From: Chamaelirium japonicum
Taxonomy: Eukaryota > Streptophyta > Magnoliopsida > Liliales > Melanthiaceae
Length of the DNA: 64,000 nucleotides
NCBI GenBank assembly: GCA_947650365.1
Contig: OX393557.1
Coordinates: 3,768,237 to 3,832,236 of the forward strand
Reading direction: 5' to 3'
In this document: in pieces, positions 12,614 to 64,000 of the stretch
How the letters are laid out: each line of letters opens with the position of its first letter
Numbering within the stretch: position 1 is the first letter of the stretch
The notes under the pieces: model-generated
The model's input: the letters and a program-made list of their open reading frames with translations, nothing else
The model's database searches: none
What the model was told of the DNA's origin: nothing
Made by a program: the position numbers and the translations under genes

Positions 12614-13156
12614 TTTATTGATCGTTGATGGTGTTGTTTTAAGGATTTTTTTTTTGAATTTTTTTTTTAATCATAATCCAACTAGAGTGAATTGACCATC
12701 CATTAAAAAAAATTAGTTAAAAAGTATCACGTGATACCTAAATATAGGCTAGGGGACTAAGGGAAGGACTAGCGTGTTGGCTATTCGGGAGGACAAAACT
12801 CTCTATTTCCTTATTATATAGATAATAACAAAAAAGAAGGTAATAATTTAAGATTTAATGTGAGTACAAAATGGATAAGCCAAATAAATAAAAAAGTTAT
12901 GTTCCATTAATAGTTCGTGCAGAGACCCATCCCCGATTCATATACCCAAACGAAAATACTTTAAAACCAACTCAACGACGTCCCATTAAATACCTAATAA
13001 ACTATAACGCCTAAAACCGAAAAAATTATAATCCAAACTCTAAAAAAAAAGAAGAACCAATTACTCAATAAGTAATAGCACTAATTAATAAAATTAAAAT
13101 AGGTTAGCTTGTGCAGAGACAATCAATGTAGGTTTTCGTCTGCATGCACGAGCTTT

Positions 13157-14824
13157 TTACGTACGGCCGTGCTTCCGGGACCTCTCCACCATGTCGCGCA
13201 TCGGGCCAGTCTGGTACCCGACGTGCCTCCTCCTCCTCTTCTCTCTATCCAGTGACGCTCCTCCACTCTTTCGCCGGCCCTCTCGATGTAGCCGGGGAGC
13301 TTGGCAGCTGGAGGCCGCTAACGGCGGCATCCCCATGGCATCATCCATGCCGTACTTGTCACCGTCTAGCTCGAACGCTTCCTCATGCATCGCCAATGCT
13401 CCCCCGGCGCGCCCTAGAGTGCGAGCTCATGCCGGAGAACGCATACGCCCTCCCCGACATCTCGTACACGTGCATGTCCGCCATCCTCCTCTGTATCTCC
13501 TGCAGCTCCGCCTCCAGCCATCAGGAAACCACGTCGCCGGCCTGGGCAGCTGCCGAGACAGCGAGAGCCGACATTCCGCTAGTGAGCACCGCCTTCGCTC
13601 CCTCCAAGTCCCCCATGTCCGCCCTCCTCTGGGCCTCCCTCATGCTCTCTGCCACCAGGACCCGGTTCCTCCGCCCGTCCACGATCAGGCTCACTGCCCG
13701 GTCCTCCGCTGTGAGGGACTCGGACCGCCGGATCACCGCCGTCTCGCCGTCCACATGGACCGCTTCCTGGGTCTGCGGGTCCTTGTACGAGCACTTCACC
13801 ACCACCAGCGGCATCTGCTCCTGCGGCCCTTTACCCTGGGGGATCGAGATGTGGACGAGAAAGTCCTTATCTTCCTCGGCGTACAGATCCCCGACGGTGA
13901 TGACAGCCTCCAGGCCGTGTCTGAGGACTCTGGAGCTGTAGCTCCCGGAGGACACAGAGGCGATGCGAACCCCATCGGAGGCGGCGCTCACCATGAGCTC
14001 CACCTGCTGGGCAACCACGCTGAGCAGGCCGCCGATGCACATGGCGAAAGCATCCTGTATGCACTCCTCCTTCTCTATGAAGGAGTAGGTGCCGCCGGAG
14101 GCGTCGGCTATCGCATGCATGGCCCTCGAATCATGATCCGATCCGAACCCGAAGGTGTGGATCGGCACGATGTGGCTCGGCAGGAGGTGGCTATATTGTT
14201 GACGGTCGAGTTGGGGGTTGTCGGTGTCTTGACCGTCGGAGAGGAGGATGAGTCCGGCAACCGCGTTACGGTGGCGGCGTTGTTCCAGCACACGGAGCGC
14301 GGTAATGAGGCCGCTCTTGATGTTGGTCGAGCACCGGCGTTCAGGGAGTCCACTGCTCTGGACGCGCGGAAACGGCCGGGGTCCGACATGCAACAGAGTT
14401 TGAGGGTGCGGCCGGCGTGAGAGGAGAAGGTGACGATGGAGAGGCGGTCGGAGGGGCCCAGCGTGTCGATGATGAAGCGGACGGCACGCTTGAGGAGGAT
14501 GATCTTGTGGCCCACCATGCTGCCGCTGACATCGAGCACGGCGACAAGGTCAATCGGGGTCCGGTGACGGCTTCCGGTCGCGAGGGGCGGGGCCTGGGCC
14601 TTGACAAGGACGGCAAAGTCGGAGGGGGAAGCAGATGCGGCGACGGCGGGGAATTCGGTGAAGGTACTGAGGGTGGCGGTGGCCTCTGGTGACGAGTGCT
14701 GGTGGGGAGGCGGCGTTGTTTGTAGTGGTGGCGGGGGAGGCGGAGGGAGGGGCTCGTCGTCGTCGAAGATGGTGTTGGTGGTGGTATCGGATCTTATCCG
14801 AGCGTCCAACATCCTGCGAGTCAT
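13157..14824 (-). pseudogene. Broken WAV3-like VWFA-domain protein
   Basis: The minus strand encodes, in order, a short acidic/proline-rich start (DDDEPLPPPPPPP), a von Willebrand factor A domain with the metal-site motif DVSGSM (first Asp about residue 98), GPSDRLSIVTFSS, and after a frame change LLSDGQDT, FGFGSDHDSRAMHAIADASG and the Vwaint-like C-terminal half. This is the layout of the plant WAV3/EDA40 family, but no RING finger precedes it. Three lesions are visible: a frameshift near 14330-14336 (after SLNAG, before TNIKSG), an in-frame TGA at 13521-13523 followed in the same frame by LEAELQEIQRRM and MSGRAYAFSGMSSHS, and another frame change near 13395-13420 before the C-terminal tail ending MVERSRKHGRT. 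The product would be non-functional unless these are assembly errors. The GC-rich codons suggest recent loss. Confidence 0.8.
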
Positions 14825-14839
14825 CGTAGCATGCTAGGC

Positions 14840-16727
<1,888 letters not shown>

Positions 16728-17508
16728 ATCTACTACAATGAAATCATTGTAGTAGCTACATTAATTGATTTCATTATAGATGTTACAATGAAATCACTAT
16801 TGCAACCCGTGATTTCACTATAGCTGCTACAGTGATTTCGCAGTAGCTGCTACAGTGAAATCACTGTTGCAACCCGTGATTTCATCGTGGATACTAAAAA
16901 GATATTTCTACAGTAAAATCACTATAGCAAAGTGCTCAATTTTATGCAAATAATACTTAATTGAATTGAGTATTATTTTGTATATTTGAGTACCATGCAC
17001 GGGTTGCTATAGTGATTTTATTATAGCTACTACATTGAAATTCACTGTGCCTTATAAATTCTCTACAGTGAATCATTGTAGCAAAGTACACAATTTTATT
17101 CAAATAATACTCACTTTTATTGAGTATTATTGCAACTAAAATTAAGTACTATAGTGATTTTATTGTAGCAAAGTGTTTTTAGCAGTCACGAAAAAATCAC
17201 TATAGCAGCTACAGTGATATCATTGCAGCAAAGATACTCAAATATATGCCAATAATGCTCAATTAATATAAGTATTATTGCTACAATGATTTTTCTATAG
17301 TAACATATTTTTTAGCAGCCATGACGGTTACACTATAGCGTTACAGAGATTTCACTGTAGCTACTACAGCGGAATCACTATAGCTGAAACAACAGAATCA
17401 CTATAGCGCTACAGTGATTTCGCTGTAGTTACTATAGCAGAATCATTATAGCACTACAGTGATTTCACTGTAGCTACTACAGTAAAATCACTCCAGCGGC
17501 TATAATGG
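16728..17508. repeat. Array of short GCTACAGTGAAATCACTGTAGC palindromes
   Basis: A 22-base palindrome family, centred on TGATTTCA/TGAAATCA with GCTACAG or CTATAGC arms, occurs more than a dozen times in about 780 bases. It alternates with a second module, CAAATAATACTCA followed by TTGAGTATTATT, itself a hairpin, repeated about three times. The copies differ at a few positions. No coding sequence and no obvious terminal repeats. Confidence 0.75.
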
Positions 17509-18600
17509 TCCCACACTAAGTCTCGAAATTGTACGTTTCACAGAGATCGAGTGAAGTTATATAGAGAATAGTAGGTTGGTAAATTTGGCAACTTAACCAA
17601 GGCTATTTTGATATTGTATTAACCAAAAGAGTTGCTGCAATTAATCTGCTGGAATGTGGCCCTGGGCTTAGAGGAAGAGGTTGTCGGGACTTGTCCTAAA
17701 ATAAAACCCCTAAAAAAGAACTATTTGTAGTCTGCTCACTCTTTTTTTTTTTCATATGATGCCAAACTTAAACAGCAAAATGAGTTTAGATCAGTAACCG
17801 ACTCCCTTGGCGTACGGTGTTGATTTGGCAATTTACGGGGCTGTTTGTTTCGATGTAAGTGGCCGCAGAGGTACCGAAGTACCGGAACTCAAGCACTTCG
17901 GGTGTTTGTTTGGATGAAAGTGGTCACAGAACTCGAAAGTGCGACTTCCGGTCAACCCTCAGAGACCTGATTTTCAGACGCTCGACTTCGGAGTGATTGG
18001 GTCTGAAGTCGCACTTCCCCCGTCCTGAAGTGTGATTACTTATGCCATGTCATCCACCCGCTTCCAATATTAGGAAGTTGGGACACTGGTTTGGTCACCG
18101 CTTCTCTTTCCGAGTGGATCCCCCCACTTCGAATATCCAGGGATTTGTGAAGGCGGTGGACCCGTGATATTAAAAAATTACTTACTAAAAAATCGAAAGA
18201 TTAATCACAAAGGCACCCAATTTCATCTAAATTTTTTTATTTTATATAATAGGCTCCACTCCCTTCACCAATCCCTGCACGTCACCTCCCTGTGTGTTGG
18301 TTTACCACCAAGTATTCATCGTTAACCATTGATCCATTGCTGTGTACTAATTTTGATTCCAGCTGAACCAAAGAAATCCACGTTAAATCAATGCAACCCG
18401 TCATAATTTGTCAGTAAATTGAAGTTGGGGTTTAGGGACACCCGCCGAGTGGGCCAGTGCGCATTCTCGGAAGGACTAGTCCAAACACGAAGTGGGTCCA
18501 TCACCCCCGAAGGGTTTTGGAGCACCCGCCGATTTTTTTTTAACAAAATTACGAATCCTCTAGCTTCATCAATATTGCAGTAACATTAGTCGCATAATGC
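17509..18600. other. Intergenic DNA downstream of the CYP59-type gene
   Basis: No gene seen. The words GTTTGTTTCGATGTAAGTGG (17846) and GTTTGTTTGGATGAAAGTGG (17903), and GTCCAAACACGAAGTGGG near 18480 in the other direction, suggest a decayed element between about 17840 and 18500. Its ends and target duplication cannot be fixed. Confidence 0.4.
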
Positions 18601-18670
18601 TACATGACACAATAATCCAAGTTAGTCTCATATCCATTTCAGCTTGAAGTGCACTTTGTCCATTCCCCTC

Positions 18671-59942
<41,272 letters not shown>

Positions 59943-60932
59943 CTGCATCCAACCATACAAGGATAACCCAATAAACATATTAGAATGATTAATCAGTAAC
60001 TTAAATGTGAAATAAAACGAATCATGTATTCAACAAGCACAAATAAAAATTAGAAACAGGAAAAAATGTTGGGGAAGTGAACCACGGTCAAATATTTTAA
60101 GTCTATTGTATTCTGTTTTAAAGCACTGACTTTGTAGGCACAATGCAGCACCAAGCTACTAAACTTTGGGTGTGGGATAATCAAAAAGAAAGAGCTTCGA
60201 TAGCAAACTGAGGTCAGAGAACTGAAAGCATTGTGACTTTGAAAATTAAAAGTAATGTGAGAAAGCTTGGAAAGGATTCACAAAAGTCTAGGAAGGATCC
60301 CAAGTAAAGGTTGTTTCAAATTAAGGTGTAAAAACTCTCGGGACTGATTTGAGATTAAGTTATTATGGAATACAAAATTTGGTTAATCACGGAGAAACTA
60401 AGTTTAGACGATAGAAACTATCACGAAGACCCAGGACAAGTACGCAAGTGAATAGAAAGAATCCAAGAAGATGGATAAATTAAAAAATAACATACAACTA
60501 AAAGAAGAGGAAAGAGATTTTAAGCAATTGGTGCTAAATATAATAGAAATTAACAAGTCATTATTTTTACTATATAAAAAAGAATTGGGCTTATAAATTC
60601 AATCCCCTTTGTTACCCCTGCATAAATAATAGAAAGGGATATAAGTGGGGCTATTTCGGTCTTCTTCACGACATAATAAATTTCAAATACCATTTGTTGC
60701 CCCTCATCCATTAAAATAATGATGGGTTTTTGGTCTTTTCCTTCCCCCCAACACCTTAAAAAAAGGAAAAGAGAAAAAACTACATGTTTCTCTCTCCTCT
60801 CTCTCAGACTCATGTTCTCGACTGGGCCACTCTCTCTCTCCCTCCTTTGATTCTTGACATCGTCCTCCTTCGCCAGTGCAGCACAGGCGTGCATCGCACA
60901 TGCACGTTTGTGCTGCATGTTGATGGAAATAG
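59943..60932. other. Intron or upstream DNA of the CYP59-type gene
   Basis: Follows the last located acceptor. The missing first exon was sought here and not found. AT-rich, with a small CT-rich tract near 60780-60845. Confidence 0.6.
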
Positions 60933-61109
60933 TATTGGAGATTCTGTCCTTTATATTAATTAGAATAAAGTTTATGGACTTAATTATAATTTCTGCATTT
61001 TATATTAATATAAAAGAGATTAGGGTTCTCATGAAACCCTAATCTGATTTACCTTTCTTCTTGGTATCAAAGCCAAGTTTGTCGCTTGCTCAAGGGGAGT
61101 ATTCGAGCA

Positions 61110-62157
61110 AGGTTTGTCGCTTGCTCAAGTCTCTCTATGGCTTGAAACAGTCTCCCAAGACGTGGTTTGAGCGCTTTAGTATTGTGATTCTTCGAATCTG
61201 ATTTACTCGATGTCATGCTAATCCGACATGTTTCATCAAGACCACTACAGAGGGTCGGCGTGCTATTGTTCTTGTGTATATTGACGATATTATTCTTACT
61301 GGAGATGATGCAGCTGGGATCACTGCTGTCAAGACTACTCTTCAGGCAGCCTTCGAAGTAAAGGACCTTGGTCCTCTTGGTTATTTTCTGGGGATTGAGA
61401 TAGCTTGCTCACGACAGGGTATCTCCATCTCTTAGCGGAAGTATACCCTGGATCTACTGCGTGACACTGGTCTTCTTAGGTGTAGATCGGTGAGTACACC
61501 AATGGATCATAATCAACATCTTCATGCAAAGTCTGGTGATCTTCCTGATCCTGGTTCCTATCAGCATCTTGTTGGCCGATTGATTTATCTGACGCATACT
61601 AGCCCTGACATTAGCTTGCGGTTAGTGTGGTTAGTCAGTTTATGCACGCTCCCCGCACATCACATATGGATGCGCTTTGAGAATTCTACGCTATCTTAAA
61701 GTTGCTCCTAGACTTGGCCTTTTCTATAGTGCTTAGAATGGATCAAAGTTGGCTTGTTTCACTGACTCTGATTATGCGGGTTCCCTTACAGATCGTCGCT
61801 CTACTTCTGGAGTTTGCACATTCTATGGTGCACATCTCATTTCATGGAAAATCAAATATCAGCATGTTGTCTCACGTTCGTCTGCTGAGGCTGAATATCG
61901 TGCTATGGCACACGGGACTACTGAGTTGATCTTGTTACACTCTTTTAGCAGAGCTTGGGTTTCCTACATCAGGTTGTTCGCGTCTCTTCTGTGATAACCA
62001 GTCAACAATTATGCTTGCTTCCGACTCTGTTCTTCATGAGAGGACAAAGCATATTAAGGTTGATATTCACTTCCTCCAGGACCATGTTCGATTTGGGACC
62101 ATCATTCCAGTGGTCATTCTATCTACATCCCAGATTGCTGATGCTTTTACCAAGGCT
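61110..62157 (+). pseudogene. Copia reverse transcriptase C-terminus and RNase H (broken)
   Basis: Reads LLKSLYGLKQSPKTWFERFS, VLVYIDDIILTGDD, EVKDLGPLGYFLGIEI, STPMDHNQHLHAKSGDLPDP and YQHLVGRLIYLTHTSPDI. After frame changes come FTDSDYAGSLTDRRSTSGVC, SRSSAEAEYRAMAHGTTELI and ERTKHIKVDIHFLQDHV. In-frame stops occur near 61200 and 61434. The frame resumes after the nested hAT-type element. Confidence 0.88.
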
Positions 62158-62165
62158 GTTGGACC

Positions 62166-63229
62166 CAAGGTACAAAATCTTGAGATATTTCGCGAAATAT
62201 TTCGGTTTTCTCAAACCTCGGCACGAAATTCTTATTGTGATATCGAACGAAATAGGAATCACGATAATATCGCGATATTTCGCACGATATATTTGTCGGC
62301 ACGAAATATCGCGATATTTCGTGGAAATTTCGAGAAATTTCGGGATTTTGGCACCGAAATGTTGGGACTGACTGGTTATAAAAGGGGACTGGGGGTTTCG
62401 TTCTCAACAGCTTCTTTACATATAATAACATTTAAGTAAATGTCGTCCATTTACTTTAAGTTATTATATGTAAATAAGCAAATACCCCCCCCATTTGATT
62501 TCAATAAAAATATCAAAAAAATCAAAAATCAAGTGAATCAAAAAGTAAGTTTTCAGTTTTAGTAGGAGAAAACAGTTTTTTCGGTTTTTCATAAAATTTG
62601 TATGTTGAGAAAAGTGGTTAAATCAACTCATTTTTAGCTCAAAAAATTCCACAAGATGTAGAACTACAAGTACATCTAGAAAATCATGGTCCGTCAAAGA
62701 AAATTTTGAATGTATAAAAACATTTCTTTATAAAAACTCATCTTTTCAGACTTAGTAAAAAAACAGTGTTTTGCATTTCAGCATAATTTTTGCACGATTT
62801 CAAACTTGCACAACTTTCTTGTTTTAAGTCCGTTTTCAAAATCGTTTGAAGCATTATTTTAACAATCAACTAATCTTTATTTTGGAAATATTTTTATCCA
62901 CAAAAAAGATTAAAAGCTATTTTAAAAACATAGATCAAAACAGGACCAAACAAAACTGCACAAAACTCACAGACTCAAATGTAGAATACATGTTTTGTGA
63001 TGCTCTACACCTGTAGATTGAGTATAACTATTATCTGAGTGTTCCAAATTGTGTATATATACTTGGTTTATGACTATACAGAGATTCATTGAAAAATTCC
63101 ATTAAAAAATCAATATTTCCACCATTTCTATAAAATCACAATATTTCCACACTGTCGAAATATTTCCACGAAATATTTCCATATCCAGAGGGGTCGAAAT
63201 ATTGACCGAAATGGAAATTTCGAACCTTG
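62166..63229. mobile_element. Non-autonomous hAT-type element (1,064 bp) nested in Copia
   Basis: Ends CAAGGTACAAAAT and ATTTCGAACCTTG are inverted repeats. A perfect 8-bp duplication GTTGGACC flanks it (62158-62165 and 63230-63237). Removing it joins AFTKAVGP to the rest of the Copia C-terminus (KLGMFDIFTPA). Interior is full of CGAAATATCGCGATATTTCG palindromes; no transposase. Confidence 0.93.
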
Positions 63230-63439
63230 GTTGGACCTACTCGTTTTCTTTCTACTATATCCAAGCTGGGCATGTTTGATATCTTTACTCCAGCTTGAGG
63301 GGGAGTATTGGAGATTCTATCCTTTATATTAATTAGAATAAAGTTTATGGACTTAATTATAATTTTTGCATTTTATATTAATATAAAAGAGATTAGGGTT
63401 CTTATGAAACCCTAATCTGATTTGCCTTTCTTCTAATAG

Positions 63440-64000
63440 AATTCTATTCAAGAAGATTTCAAGCAATTGGTGCTAAAGATAATAGAAATCAACAAGATTA
63501 TTGATGAAAATAGAAATATCTTCATCAAAAACTGAAATGTAAGCTATTATATCGAACTCCTTATATAGACAACACTTCCTTCTACAAGTAAAAATATAAA
63601 TAAAAACTATAATCCTATTTCAAAGAGATGGGATTCCTGCCTTATTCTTTTTCTTCTGATTTTTAACACTTTTTTTTATATGTATTTTTCATGGTTTGAG
63701 GATTCATCCCAACCCAAACCGGTTCGCCCGAACCAGTTCAGATTTTGGTTGATACTAGCCCCCGAACCCTGCATTATGCACCAGAATCTTTTATAATTCA
63801 AATTTGGTTCATGATACAAATGTCCTAATACTTGGATCTGAAAATACCGATTTGGATCCAAATCGAGGGAATCATGTCTAATTTCTTTTTTTGACTTATA
63901 TTTTTTTGGCCGAAACAAACGGACCAACTAAGCCGAATCCAAATCCGAGTTCAACCAGTTAGCTCTTTGCCAGGTCTGAACCCAAAATCGAACTTGAATT
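63440..64000. other. AT-rich right edge
   Basis: No gene found. CGGTTCGCCCGAACC-like words at 63715-63960 resemble a decayed hAT-type element whose end lies outside the window. Confidence 0.4.

Larger units (their letters stand above)
60933..63434 (+). mobile_element. Internally deleted Copia retrotransposon with short LTRs
   Basis: Two 129-bp LTRs (60933-61061 and 63306-63434) differ at four positions, all transitions. A 5-bp duplication AATAG flanks the element (60928-60932 and 63435-63439). The 5' LTR is followed at once by TGGTATCAAAGCC (61062-61074), a tRNA-Met primer-binding site, and the 3' LTR is preceded by GAGGGGGAG. Inside, only the last part of reverse transcriptase and RNase H remain; gag, protease and integrase are absent. 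LTR ends are TA...CT rather than TG...CA. A 1,064-bp hAT-type element is nested near the 3' end. Confidence 0.92.

Noticed and set aside
13191-14420. 409-codon plus-strand open frame
   Set aside because: It is the antisense shadow of the GC-rich WAV3-like pseudogene, whose domains are read clearly on the minus strand.
60550-60918. 122-codon minus-strand frame as the missing first CYP59 exon
   Set aside because: It has no cyclophilin N-terminal sequence and no fitting splice donor ending in a Lys codon.

Overview
This is plant nuclear DNA, almost certainly from an angiosperm. It has spliced genes with long introns, many (TA)n and (GA)n microsatellites, Copia retrotransposon remnants, a Cassandra-type element carrying 5S rRNA-like LTRs, and many short non-autonomous DNA transposons. 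The GC-rich single-exon WAV3-like pseudogene set in AT-rich DNA would fit a monocot, but I cannot name the species.

Layout. About 0.9-7.2 kb (+) holds a complete three-exon TPR protein gene (exons 1201-1380, 3018-3206, 6537-6866; 232 codons before the stop). From 7 to 13 kb there is no intact gene: a hAT-type element, a long-inverted-repeat element, a hairpin element and a scrap of Copia reverse transcriptase. From 13.2 to 14.8 kb (-) lies a VWFA/WAV3-like gene broken by two frameshifts and a stop. From 15 to 18.6 kb the sequence is AT-rich and includes an unusual array of short palindromes.

From 18,671 to 59,942 (-) there is one very large gene: a CYP59-type protein with a cyclophilin domain, an RRM, a CCHC zinc knuckle and a charged RS/RD-like tail. 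I could place 13 exons (1,504 coding bases) whose phases all agree. The first exon, encoding the start of the cyclophilin fold, was not found and probably lies beyond 64,000. The introns are bloated with transposons: a 7.0-kb intron with an array of ten fold-back elements separated by (TA)n runs, an 11.1-kb intron with a degenerate Copia split by three later insertions, and a 9.9-kb intron with a complete Cassandra TRIM split by a hAT element.

From 60.9 to 63.4 kb, upstream of the known CYP59 exons, is an internally deleted Copia element with 129-bp LTRs and a 5-bp target duplication. It is itself interrupted by a 1.06-kb hAT-type element.

The strongest candidate for something undescribed is the 26.6-30.8 kb array. 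Neighbouring units have different outer inverted repeats, eight of the ten share a hairpin core, and all are embedded in (TA)n microsatellites. Eleven hAT-type insertions with recognisable 8-bp target duplications are also mapped to the base. The genes do not form a pathway: the TPR protein looks like a co-chaperone-type adaptor, and the CYP59 type is known as a nuclear RNA-processing factor.
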